In this document: piece after piece, positions 8,084 through 16,711 of the stretch
Position numbering within the stretch: position 1 is the stretch's first letter
Layout of the letters: the number at the start of each line of letters is the position of its first letter
Source of the DNA: Acidobacteriota bacterium
GTDB taxonomy: Bacteria; Actinomycetota; Acidimicrobiia; Acidimicrobiales; Acidimicrobilacustridaceae
Reading direction: 5' to 3'
DNA length: 37,333 bases
Assembly: GCA_018969405.1 (NCBI GenBank)
Contig: JAGWYK010000018.1
Span: 1 to 37,333, forward strand
The notes under the pieces: generated by a model
Database searches by the model: none
Seen by the model: only the letters and a program-made list of their open reading frames with translations
Told to the model about the DNA's origin: nothing
Translations under genes and position numbers: made by a program

Positions 8084-9219
8084 GAGGAGCTCCGGCTGTC
8101 GGCGCGGCCGCGGGTGCCGACCAGTTCGAGGGTGTGATCGGTGGCGGTGGCCAGCACCGTGCTGGCGGTGAAGCTGTCGACCATGCGCTGACGGCCGGCT
8201 CGACCCTCCTGTTCGCGCAGGGCGGGATCGTGGAGCCGGTGCAGGATCTCGGCGGCGAGGGCCTCAGCGTCATCGATGGGGACGATGGCGCCGCAGCCCG
8301 GTCCGATGGCGGTACGCATCCCGAGAGCGTCGAAGGCCACCACGGACCGTCCGGTGCTCAACGCCTCGAGCACCGACAGCGACAGCGCCTCGTACCGCGA
8401 GGGCTGGACCACGAGATCGGCGGCGGCGAACCAGCGCGCCACATCCGGACGGTTCCCGACGAAGACGACATTGGGACAGTCCATGGCGCGAAGTTCGGCC
8501 TCGTCCTCGCCGTCGCCGACCAGGTACAGCTGTGCCGTCGGCTCCTGCTCGACCACGCGTCGCCAGGCGGCGAGCAGCGGCTTCTGTCCCTTCTGGAAGC
8601 AGAGACGACCGACACACACCACACTGGGACCGTCGGTGAATCCGAGTTCGGTGCGGGCCCGGGTGTGATCCTCCAGGGTGGCATGCGCGAACCGGTCGGT
8701 GTCGACCGAGTTGAGTCCCCAGACGTAGTCGCCGCGGATCCCACGGCGCCGACCGGCCTCCGCCTCCTCCTCACAGGACACATGGAACTGATGGGTCCAG
8801 CGGGCCCCCAGTCGCTCCCACAGCAGGGAGAGCCGGCGGGTGCGGCCGGGCACGAAGAACGACCAACCGTGGGGGCTGAAGATGGTGGTGCGGCGACCGC
8901 GGAGGGTGAGGCGTCCAACCAGCCCCGCCTTCGACGAGGCGAGATGGACGACGTCGGGATCGAACTGGTCGATGATCCGCTGCAGGGCGCGACCCTCGCT
9001 GATCACCGAGAGTCCGGGCTCGCGCACGGACTGCCATTCGATGAACGGGATGCCGGCCTCATCGGCGAGCTGTCTGAGCAGTCCCCCGGTGGGTGCCGCC
9101 AGTCGGGCGTCGATGCCCTGCTCCCGCTGGAAGGCGATGAGGGAGGCCACGGCGATCGCCAGTCCTGTCTGTGTCGGCTGCGCGACGTGGAGGATCCGGA
9201 GTGGGAGTGTCAGGGTCAT
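8080..9219 (-). CDS. GT4-family glycosyltransferase
   Basis: A 379-residue GT-B enzyme. The N-terminal domain starts LRILHVAQPTQTGLAIAV, with DVVHLASSKAGLVGR and FSPHGWSFF downstream. The donor domain carries VCVGRLCFQKGQKPLL, YLVGDGED and the EX7E motif EALSLSVLE. I place the start at the ATG at 9219. A longer reading to 9441 adds 74 low-complexity residues that do not resemble the family. This is the first gene of the - strand operon, and it overlaps the sulfotransferase start by three bases (TCAT at 8080-8083). Confidence 0.9.
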   Translation of the reverse strand: MTLTLPLRILHVAQPTQTGLAIAVASLIAFQREQGIDARLAAPTGGLLRQLADEAGIPFIEWQSVREPGLSVISEGRALQRIIDQFDPDVVHLASSKAGLVGRLTLRGRRTTIFSPHGWSFFVPGRTRRLSLLWERLGARWTHQFHVSCEEEAEAGRRRGIRGDYVWGLNSVDTDRFAHATLEDHTRARTELGFTDGPSVVCVGRLCFQKGQKPLLAAWRRVVEQEPTAQLYLVGDGEDEAELRAMDCPNVVFVGNRPDVARWFAAADLVVQPSRYEALSLSVLEALSTGRSVVAFDALGMRTAIGPGCGAIVPIDDAEALAAEILHRLHDPALREQEGRAGRQRMVDSFTASTVLATATDHTLELVGTRGRADSRSSS

Positions 9220-9319
9220 GCCAGCAGTGGAGTCGGGTGCCGAACGGGGGTGCTCGGTGCTGCCACGGACACTAGTGGGAGGGGGGACAGCGGACGGCTC
9301 GCGCTCCGGAGATCCCGAG

Positions 9320-10429
9320 TCAGCCGATGCGGCCGTAGCCCGACGGTGGCTTCCACCAGCCGGCGAGATTGGTGACGGCAACCCCGCGCTGGGCGCCGAA
9401 GGCGTGCACCAACTGGTTGCCACCCATGTAGATCGCCACATGCTCCGAACCGCCGGCCCCCCAGAACACGAGATCGCCGGGCTGGAGCTGGGAGGCGGAG
9501 ATGCGGGTGGTCATGGCGTACATGGCACCGCTGTAGTGGGGCAGCGAGACGCCGACCCGTCCGTAGGCCCACATGACCAGACCCGAGCAGTCGTACGCGT
9601 TGGGCCCGGCGGCACCCCACACATAGGGAGCGCCGACCTGACTTACCGCCTGCGCGATCGCCCCACCGGCGCCCGGTGTGGGCGGTGGCGGGTTGCGCAC
9701 ACCGGTGATCCCACCGCCGCCACCTCCGCCGCCACCGTTGCTGGCGGCCTCGGCGGCGCGCTGGGCCTCGGCGGCGCGACGGGCGTTCTCGGCGGCCACC
9801 AGCGAGGCGAGTTCGCCCTGGACCTTGGCGTTGAGGGCCTCCTGCTCAGCGGCGGCCCTGGCCGCGGCACTGCGGGCCTGCTCGATGACATCGGCCTTGG
9901 CCTGGGCCTCGGCCTGCACGCCGGCGAGTCGGGCGGCGTCCTCCTGAGCCTGCACCTTGGCACCCTTGTAGGCGTCGATGAGGTCCTGCTTGCTGCCACT
10001 CAGGTGATCGAGGTACGAGACCTTCTCCGCACCGGCGCTCGGATCGCTGGTGAACAGGGCGTCGAAGGTCGCCGTGCCGTCACCCGACTGATAGGCGTTG
10101 ATGGCGAAGTCGCGCAGGTCGGCCTGTCGGCGTTCGACCTCGGCGGCCGTGCGCTCCGCGAGGGCCTTGGCATCGGCGACCTTCTGCTCGGCGAGATGCA
10201 GTTCGTAGTTGGCCTGTTCGTACTGGGCGTTGACATCCATGAGCCGCGACTGCAGCGCCGCCATCTTGTCGGCGATCTGGCGGGCCTCGGCCTGCTTGTC
10301 GGCGATGGCGTCGGCGCCGGCTCCGGGCATCGTGGTGGCCAGGCCGGCCAGTGCGGTGACGACGATGACGAGGGCGAGGATCCTGCGACTGGGGGAGCGT
10401 CGAGGGCGGGTCTCCGTGGTGGCGCTCAT
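9320..10429 (-). CDS. Secreted NlpC/P60 peptidoglycan endopeptidase with coiled-coil N-domain
   Basis: A RipA-like cell-wall hydrolase of 369 residues that should cut stem peptides of peptidoglycan. Residues about 17-40 form a signal peptide or anchor (ILALVIVVTALAGLATTM). A long Ala/Glu/Lys/Arg-rich coiled coil spans about 42-230, then a nine-glycine linker and a Pro-rich stretch. The C-terminal NlpC/P60 domain (about 255-369) holds the catalytic Cys in AYDCSGLVMWAYG and His in SEHVAIYMGG, with LVHA downstream. Coiled coils of this kind often auto-inhibit the catalytic domain until an FtsEX-type partner activates it. TAAAGG about nine bases before ATG is a plausible ribosome site. Confidence 0.93.
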   Translation of the reverse strand: MSATTETRPRRSPSRRILALVIVVTALAGLATTMPGAGADAIADKQAEARQIADKMAALQSRLMDVNAQYEQANYELHLAEQKVADAKALAERTAAEVERRQADLRDFAINAYQSGDGTATFDALFTSDPSAGAEKVSYLDHLSGSKQDLIDAYKGAKVQAQEDAARLAGVQAEAQAKADVIEQARSAAARAAAEQEALNAKVQGELASLVAAENARRAAEAQRAAEAASNGGGGGGGGGITGVRNPPPPTPGAGGAIAQAVSQVGAPYVWGAAGPNAYDCSGLVMWAYGRVGVSLPHYSGAMYAMTTRISASQLQPGDLVFWGAGGSEHVAIYMGGNQLVHAFGAQRGVAVTNLAGWWKPPSGYGRIG

Positions 10430-10593
10430 GTTACGAAACCTTTACAGAACCTCGGCGGGAATGCAATCCGTGCGCAACATTCTCCGCCCGACTCAGGCGC
10501 CACTCCACGTCGACTCCGGACCGACGCCGGGCCATCTTCCGGGCCGGTTCCCCGATCCCCCGCCGGTCGATCCCCCGATGGGGGGAGGGTCGC

Positions 10594-10599
10594 TAGGGT
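10594..10599 (+). promoter_or_regulatory. -10 element for leaderless start of the F420-type nitroreductase gene
   Basis: TAGGGT is followed by six bases and then the ATG at 10606. The layout is the same as at the BY-kinase, ino1, lysR and kdpD starts in this window. A purine-rich GGGGGAGGG lies at 10581-10589, too far upstream for normal Shine-Dalgarno spacing. Confidence 0.45.
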
Positions 10600-10605
10600 C
10601 GTTCC

Positions 10606-11043
10606 ATGCCCAGCGATCTGCTCATGAAGTCGATGAACCGGTTCCACCGGACCCTGCTCACCCTGAGCCGGGGTCGGCTGGGGTGGACCGCCGGGGGCAT
10701 GCCCGTGCTCGAGCTCACCACCATCGGTCGTCGATCGGGTGAGAAGCGCACCAGCATGCTCACCTCACCGGCCCAGACCGGTGAGGACATCGTGGTGGTC
10801 GCCTCCCGCGGCGGAGATCCGGTGCATCCGGCCTGGTTCCTCAATCTGCGGGAGAACCCCACCGTCGAGGTGGTCTGGAAGGGCGGCCCCCGTCATGTCC
10901 GGACCGCCCGGGTGGCCGAGGGTGAGGAGCGGGCGCAGCTGTGGCAGCGCATCATCACCGACTTCCCCCACTACGGCGGGTACCAGTCGAAGACCACTCG
11001 GGAGATCCCGCTGGTGGTGCTCACGGCGGCTCCGGAGGTCTGA
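10606..11043 (+). CDS. Deazaflavin (F420)-dependent nitroreductase-family protein
   Basis: A 145-residue single-domain protein of the split-barrel Ddn/F420-dependent quinone reductase family. Characteristic stretches are LELTTIGRRSGEKRTSMLT (cofactor-contact region), HPAWFLNLRENPTVEV and PHYGGYQSKTTREIPLVVL near the end. Members bind F420 and reduce quinones or other small hydrophobic substrates at the membrane. The actual substrate cannot be told. Length is normal for the family. It is monocistronic, divergent from the NlpC/P60 gene and followed by two hairpins that separate it from the convergent nitrobindin-like gene. Confidence 0.85.
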   Translation: MPSDLLMKSMNRFHRTLLTLSRGRLGWTAGGMPVLELTTIGRRSGEKRTSMLTSPAQTGEDIVVVASRGGDPVHPAWFLNLRENPTVEVVWKGGPRHVRTARVAEGEERAQLWQRIITDFPHYGGYQSKTTREIPLVVLTAAPEV

Positions 11044-11056
11044 ACCCGCTCGGCGT

Positions 11057-11083
11057 CGACCGAGTCGGGCGACGGCTCGGTCG
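11057..11083. terminator. Stem-loop after the nitroreductase gene
   Basis: CGACCGAG (11057-11064) pairs perfectly with CTCGGTCG (11076-11083) around an 11-nt loop. It starts 14 bp after the nitroreductase stop codon and precedes a second, stronger hairpin. Confidence 0.45.
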
Positions 11084-11092
11084 CAGGAACGA

Positions 11093-11120
11093 CGAAGGCC
11101 CCGCCGGAGCGGGGCCTTCG
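11093..11120. terminator. Strong bidirectional terminator hairpin
   Basis: CGAAGGCCCCGC and GCGGGGCCTTCG form a perfect 12-bp stem with a CGGA tetraloop. The hairpin lies between two convergent genes and reads equally well on both strands. There is no U tract, as is common in G+C-rich actinobacteria. Confidence 0.8.
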
Positions 11121-11163
11121 CACAGGACTGTGCTGCGCCGGGTCAGCCGACCCCGTACCGAGG

Positions 11164-11727
11164 TCAGCCGACCTTGCGCAGCGTGTTGCGATCGCGGTGG
11201 GCGATGGTGAGGCCCTTGGCCTTGACCTCGTAGGTCGTGGTCTCGTCGTAGCTCCACTCGCCGTCACCGATGGTGATGGTGCAGGTGTAGGACGGGGTGA
11301 AGGCGTTGGCCTCGAGATGCTTGTTGGAGAGCACGCCGTAGGTGTTCGAGCCATGCTCGGCCTTGAGCTCGATGACCTTGGAGTCAGCGGTGGCGTCACC
11401 ACCGGCGATCACGACCTGGCCGCGCGGCACCATGAACGAGCGCATGAACTGCCCGTTGGCGGCGTCCCAGAGCCAGTAGCCGACCTCGGTGTGGAACGGC
11501 TCGTCCTCGCCCTGCTTGTAGGCGGCCATGCGGTAGTCGAGACCGAACAGCTGCTGCACGCCGTTGTCGACGGGACCGAAGGGCTTGAGCTCGACCTTCT
11601 CGCGGTACGGGGTCTCGACGATCTCACCCTCGGCGTGGTGGTAGGAGATGTCGATACCGGCATCGCCCTCCCAGGTTCCGGCGAGGCCGGCGAGGGGGCC
11701 GAGTTCTGCGGGGGTGGGGACTGGCAT
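11164..11727 (-). CDS. Nitrobindin-like heme-binding beta-barrel protein (DUF1794 / FABP-like)
   Basis: A 187-residue protein matching the nitrobindin/THAP4-type beta-barrel family. Near the N-terminus it has LAGLAGTWEGDAGIDISYHH, where GTWxG is the family hallmark. GVQQLFGLDYR, VGYWLWDAANGQ and SFMVPRGQVV follow. Known members bind ferric heme and react with NO or peroxynitrite. Heme binding here is inferred from the family and I have not verified the proximal His. GGAGAA precedes the ATG. It lies 87 bp downstream of ino1 on the same strand, with a hairpin between them, so separate transcription is likely. Confidence 0.8.
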   Translation of the reverse strand: MPVPTPAELGPLAGLAGTWEGDAGIDISYHHAEGEIVETPYREKVELKPFGPVDNGVQQLFGLDYRMAAYKQGEDEPFHTEVGYWLWDAANGQFMRSFMVPRGQVVIAGGDATADSKVIELKAEHGSNTYGVLSNKHLEANAFTPSYTCTITIGDGEWSYDETTTYEVKAKGLTIAHRDRNTLRKVG

Positions 11728-11749
11728 GGTGTTCTCCGGTAGATCAGGG

Positions 11750-11765
11750 GGCCGAATGATCGGCC
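11750..11765. terminator. Perfect inverted repeat between ino1 and the nitrobindin-like gene
   Basis: GGCCGA (11750-11755) and TCGGCC (11760-11765) form a 6-bp stem with a four-base loop. It lies after the ino1 stop and in the presumed 5' region of the next gene. It may be a terminator or attenuator of ino1, or an operator. Confidence 0.35.
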
Positions 11766-11814
11766 GGGTCAGTGGTGAGGACCGTGAATCTAGAGGAAGA
11801 TCGTCCGAATCACC

Positions 11815-13119
<1,305 letters not shown>

Positions 13120-13125
13120 ACCCCG

Positions 13126-13131
13126 ATGGTA
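13126..13131 (-). promoter_or_regulatory. -10 element for leaderless ino1 start
   Basis: On the - strand TACCAT is separated by CGGGGT (six bases) from the ino1 ATG at 13119. The next upstream bases run into the TGAA-rich dyads shared with the divergent lysR promoter. Confidence 0.5.
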
Positions 13132-13139
13132 GGTCGAAC

Positions 13140-13175
13140 TGAAGAGTCCCGACCTTCATTGAAGCATCACTGAAC
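13140..13175. promoter_or_regulatory. Candidate LysR operator between ino1 and lysR
   Basis: TGAAG (13140-13144) and CTTCA (13154-13158) form an inverted repeat with a 9-bp spacer. TTCATTGAA (13155-13163) is an overlapping dyad, and another TGAAC lies at 13171-13175. LysR regulators bind a T-N11-A dyad in such divergent regions and usually autoregulate. The assignment is inferred from position and symmetry. Confidence 0.4.
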
Positions 13176-13177
13176 GA

Positions 13178-13183
13178 TAGGGT
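13178..13183 (+). promoter_or_regulatory. -10 element for leaderless lysR start
   Basis: TAGGGT is followed by six bases and the ATG at 13190. A weak -35, TTCATT at 13155-13160, is 17 bp upstream and overlaps the candidate operator, which would suit autoregulation. Confidence 0.45.
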
Positions 13184-13189
13184 GGCGGG

Positions 13190-14101
13190 ATGACGGACCT
13201 GCGCCCCCGTTCGGAAGACGCCCCCCCGCTGCTCCATCCCACCATCTCGCAGCTGACCTACCTGGTGGCCGTGGCCGAGGCCCCGACCTTCTCCACTGCG
13301 GCGTCCGGTCTCGGGGTCAGCACCTCCGCGCTGTCGCAGGGGCTGGCCGAGCTCGAACGACGGCTCGGGCTGCAGCTGTTCGAGCGCCACGGCCGTCGGC
13401 AGGTGCTGCGCGAGGAGGCCGGGACGGTCCTCGCCTACGCCCGTCGGGTGGTGGCCGACACCCGCGACATCTCCCGCTGGGTGCATGAGCTCAAGGGCGG
13501 TCGGGTCGGGCGGCTGCGGGTGGGCATGATCGACGCCGCCGCGGTCGATCACTTCTCGACCCAGCTGCGATCGTTCCGACGCACCGATGCGTCGGTGGAT
13601 CTGCTGCTGAGTGTGGCTCCGTCGGCCGAACTGCTGGAACGACTCAGGCGCGGTGAGCTCGATCTGGCCGTCGTGGTCGAACCACAGCTGGACCTGCCGG
13701 AGTTCGAGTTCACGGCGCTGCTGGAGGAGGACATCGTCGTGGTCCCCCCCGAGGGCATCGACGTCGCTGCGCCGACCGAGTGGGGGCCCTGGGTGCTGTT
13801 CCCCACCGGGTCCCACACCCGGGCGCTCATCGAACGCGAACTGCGCGCCCGTGGGGCGAGGGTCGAGGTGGTGGCGGAGTCCCATCAACCCGAGGTGCTG
13901 CGGGAGATGACGCGTCTCGGCGTGGGATGGACCGTGCTGCCGGCCGTGCAGGCGGGGCGGCGCCGACCCCGCGATCCGCAGCCGGTGGTGCTCACCCGTC
14001 GCCGGCTGGTGATCGCCCGACCGCGTGGTCGCAGTGCCCATGGAGCGGCTGATCGTCTGGTGGCGATGCTCGAGACCCGCACCGGGTCGGGAATCGATTG
14101 A
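13190..14101 (+). CDS. LysR-family transcriptional regulator
   Basis: A 303-residue LysR regulator. The winged helix-turn-helix occupies about residues 20-80 (ISQLTYLVAVAEAPTFSTAA, then GVSTSALSQGLAELERRLG and QLFERHGRRQVL). The rest is a periplasmic-binding-protein-like effector domain (LRVGMIDAAAVDHFS onwards). The effector is unknown. Because it is divergent from ino1 with shared dyads, it is a candidate regulator of inositol synthesis; I know of no described LysR regulator of ino1, so this is inference. Confidence 0.9.
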   Translation: MTDLRPRSEDAPPLLHPTISQLTYLVAVAEAPTFSTAASGLGVSTSALSQGLAELERRLGLQLFERHGRRQVLREEAGTVLAYARRVVADTRDISRWVHELKGGRVGRLRVGMIDAAAVDHFSTQLRSFRRTDASVDLLLSVAPSAELLERLRRGELDLAVVVEPQLDLPEFEFTALLEEDIVVVPPEGIDVAAPTEWGPWVLFPTGSHTRALIERELRARGARVEVVAESHQPEVLREMTRLGVGWTVLPAVQAGRRRPRDPQPVVLTRRRLVIARPRGRSAHGAADRLVAMLETRTGSGID

Positions 14102-14167
14102 TGCCTCGGAGCCCGATCCCCCTACCATTCGGGCGTCCCGCGCCGCGGGTGTCGGAGGAGACGCAGC

Positions 14168-14371
14168 GTGTTCCTTGGTGAGGATCTACTCGCGTGGCTG
14201 GTGCTGGCCATCGGTGGTGCGCTCGCGGTCGGCACCGCCCTCGCTCTGGTCCGTCCGCCGCGTCGGCCCGACAGCGGCGATCTCGTACGACCCCCGCTCA
14301 CGCGCAGCGTCATCATGATCCTGCTGGGCACGGTCGCCGCCATCTGGGGCCTCGCCTCGCTCATCCGCTGA
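14168..14371 (+). CDS. Small two-pass membrane protein, unknown function
   Basis: A 67-residue protein starting with GTG. GGAGGAG lies about seven bases upstream and supports the start. Two hydrophobic segments (about residues 8-28 and 47-65, LLAWLVLAIGGALAVGTALAL and SVIMILLGTVAAIWGLASLI) flank a short charged, Pro/Arg-rich loop. I do not recognise a family. It ends 18 bp before purU on the same strand and may be cotranscribed with it. Confidence 0.65.
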   Translation: MFLGEDLLAWLVLAIGGALAVGTALALVRPPRRPDSGDLVRPPLTRSVIMILLGTVAAIWGLASLIR

Positions 14372-14389
14372 TCCCCGAACGGAACCCCG

Positions 14390-15259
14390 ATGCCCGACCG
14401 TCCTGCCCATGACCTCGCCATCCTCACGCTGCAGTGTCCCGATCAGCCCGGGATCGTGGCGGCGGTCTCCGCGCTCATCGCGGAGAGCGGGGGCAACATC
14501 CATGGCGCCGACCAGCACACCGATCGTGAATCCTCGGTCTTCCTCCAGCGCATCGAGCTCAACGGTGACCTCGACTGGGACGTGTTCCATGCCGGTCTCG
14601 CCGCTCTGGTCGACCGATTCGGGTTCGAATGGTCGCTGCATGCCCCTGATCGTCGTCACTCGATCGTCGTGGCCTGCTCCGGCGAGCTCTACTGCGCCGC
14701 CGATCTGCTGTCGCGGGTCACGCTCGGCGAACTCGACTGCGAGGTCCTCGGCGTGATCTCCGACAAGCCGGCCGCCGCATCACTGGCCGAACGGCACGGC
14801 GTGCCCTTCGTGCTCGTCGACGGTGGCCTCGAAGGTGCCGATCGGGCCGCCCAGGAGGCGGCGTTCGCCCGGGCCCTCGACTCCTTCGCCCCCGAGCTCG
14901 TGGTGCTCGCCCGGTACATGCGGATCCTGCCCGCCGAGATCACCGAGCGCTGGGCGGGTCGCATGATCAACATCCATCATTCGTTCCTGCCGGCGTTCCC
15001 CGGGGCCCGTCCCTATCTACGGGCCCATCAGCGCGGTGTGAAGCTCATCGGGGCGACCGCCCACTACGTCACGGCCGAGCTCGACGCCGGGCCGATCATC
15101 GCCCAGGGCGTCGCCACGGTGAGTCACCGCGACGAGGTCGAGGATCTCGTGCGCAAGGGTCGTGATGTGGAGCGCAAGACCCTCGCCGATGCCGTGCGGC
15201 TGCATCTCGAGCATCGCGTGCTGGTGTGGGACAACCGCACCTGCGTGTTCGGCGAGTAG
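14390..15259 (+). CDS. purU: Formyltetrahydrofolate deformylase
   Basis: Hydrolyses 10-formyltetrahydrofolate to formate and tetrahydrofolate, balancing the one-carbon pool. The 289 residues hold an N-terminal ACT domain (about 8-85, CPDQPGIVAAVSALIAESGGN) and a C-terminal formyltransferase-fold hydrolase domain. Catalytic-region motifs are YMRILPAEI, NIHHSFLPAFPG and ATAHYVTAELDAGPII, containing the Asn/His/Asp set of the superfamily. The ACT domain separates it from purine or methionyl-tRNA formyltransferases. It is convergent with the phosphodiester-glycosidase gene, 24 bp apart. Confidence 0.95.
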   Translation: MPDRPAHDLAILTLQCPDQPGIVAAVSALIAESGGNIHGADQHTDRESSVFLQRIELNGDLDWDVFHAGLAALVDRFGFEWSLHAPDRRHSIVVACSGELYCAADLLSRVTLGELDCEVLGVISDKPAAASLAERHGVPFVLVDGGLEGADRAAQEAAFARALDSFAPELVVLARYMRILPAEITERWAGRMINIHHSFLPAFPGARPYLRAHQRGVKLIGATAHYVTAELDAGPIIAQGVATVSHRDEVEDLVRKGRDVERKTLADAVRLHLEHRVLVWDNRTCVFGE

Positions 15260-15283
15260 ATCAGCGCACCGGGGAGCGTCCTG

Positions 15284-16645
15284 TCACTGGGGCAGGTCGC
15301 GGGCGTAGACGGCGAAGAAGTCCCGGGCGTCGGTGCTCAGGTACCGATCGGCCGACTTGAACGATTCGGGCAGCAGCTTGGTGCCCTTCACCGAACCCGG
15401 ATCGAGATACTGGGTGGCGCTGTAGGAGTTGAAGGTCGTCCAGACGGTGTTGATGTCGAGCTGCATGGCGCGCACACAACCGGCGCGCAGCATCAGCTGT
15501 GACAGCGACAGTGCACCCAGACCGTTGCCGTAGCCGTAGACGATGGCGCCGGTTCCGGTGATGCACACCGCGGAGCGCCAGGTGAGGATCTTGTTGCCGA
15601 AGGTGGCACCCCAGGCGCCGTCGGCGTTGTCGTTCAGACCGGGCGCCGGCACACCGGGGGCCGCGTTCGCCGCGGGGGTGCCGCCCGGGTTGGGAGGACC
15701 ACCGCCGTTGTCGAGGATGAGGTCGAGGTTCTGTCGCACCGCCACGATGGTGTCGTTCATGGTGAAGTCGCGTCCCCACATGCCGACCGATGCGGTGCCG
15801 TCGCGGAAGATCACGAACGACGCCGCGCCGTCGCGCAGGGGGCGCTGGGTCTTCCCGTCGAGGTAGAAGCCGCCTCGGGCGTCGTCCATCCGGAACCCGC
15901 TGTTGAACGCGGCGAGCAGCTGCAGGCGCTGATCCATGGGGACCTGCGAGGGCTGATCCCAGCGACCGCCGGGCTCCTCGGTGCCGGGATAGAGCTGGAA
16001 CTTCACCAGCTTGGGGTCCATCCAGGCCAGACCGTCGAGGATCGAGGTGCGCACGGAGTCGGGCCGGACCTGGGTGGCGTACATCGCCTGCGCCCCGCCG
16101 ACCAGGGGGCCGAGCGGCTGCCACACGCCCTCGTTGGCCACCGGGGTCACACCCTCGGGCACCGGCACATCGGCCGGCTTGGGCAGATGCGGGGCCACCT
16201 TGGTGCCGGCCGGGGTGGTCTCCTGGGTGGTGATCTCGATGGCGCGGTCGGGTTCGCCACCGGCCTTGGGTTCGTTGCGCTTGAACCACCAGGCCTCGAC
16301 CGTGTTGAGCACACCGCCGAGATGGTTGTCGCGCATCCACTCGGCGGCCTTCTCGGTGGTGGAGAGGTTGGCCGGGCGGATGAGGGCGCGGACGAACGAG
16401 AAGGTGGGGATGAGCAGGATCCCGATCACGACGGCGAGGGTGATCTTCTGCCAGCGAGGTCGACGTCGGCGGTGACGGGGACGACGCCGTGCGGCGTCGG
16501 TGGCGGGGATCCCGGCGACGAGTTCGGACAATGCATCAGTCCGGGCATCGCTCCGGACGTCGGTGGATCCGTCGGCCGGATCGGCCGCGGGAAGGCTCGG
16601 TTCTTCCGGTCCTGCTTCCGGTCCCGGGGGAGATGTGGACGTCAT
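15284..16645 (-). CDS. Membrane-anchored phosphodiester glycosidase-family protein (paralogue 1)
   Basis: A 453-residue protein with a charged cytoplasmic N-terminus (about 1-68), one membrane segment near 70-90 (ITLAVVIGILLIPTFSFV) and a large extracytoplasmic part. The C-terminal half matches the phosphodiester glycosidase (NAGPA-like, PF09992) fold: LLAAFNSGFRMDDARGGFYL, SVGMWGRDF, VRQNLDLILDNGG and VYGYGNGLG. Family members remove GlcNAc caps from phosphodiesters or process cell-surface glycans; the substrate here is unknown. It is closely related to the next gene upstream (about two thirds identical over the C-terminal 200 residues by eye), pointing to tandem duplication. The two are 66 bp apart on one strand. 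Confidence 0.75.
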   Translation of the reverse strand: MTSTSPPGPEAGPEEPSLPAADPADGSTDVRSDARTDALSELVAGIPATDAARRRPRHRRRRPRWQKITLAVVIGILLIPTFSFVRALIRPANLSTTEKAAEWMRDNHLGGVLNTVEAWWFKRNEPKAGGEPDRAIEITTQETTPAGTKVAPHLPKPADVPVPEGVTPVANEGVWQPLGPLVGGAQAMYATQVRPDSVRTSILDGLAWMDPKLVKFQLYPGTEEPGGRWDQPSQVPMDQRLQLLAAFNSGFRMDDARGGFYLDGKTQRPLRDGAASFVIFRDGTASVGMWGRDFTMNDTIVAVRQNLDLILDNGGGPPNPGGTPAANAAPGVPAPGLNDNADGAWGATFGNKILTWRSAVCITGTGAIVYGYGNGLGALSLSQLMLRAGCVRAMQLDINTVWTTFNSYSATQYLDPGSVKGTKLLPESFKSADRYLSTDARDFFAVYARDLPQ

Positions 16646-16711
16646 GATCGCTGCTTCACGCGGAGAGGAGGGCGTCGAGGGGTCGCTGCAGCGTACGACA
16701 CCGTCGGCGAT

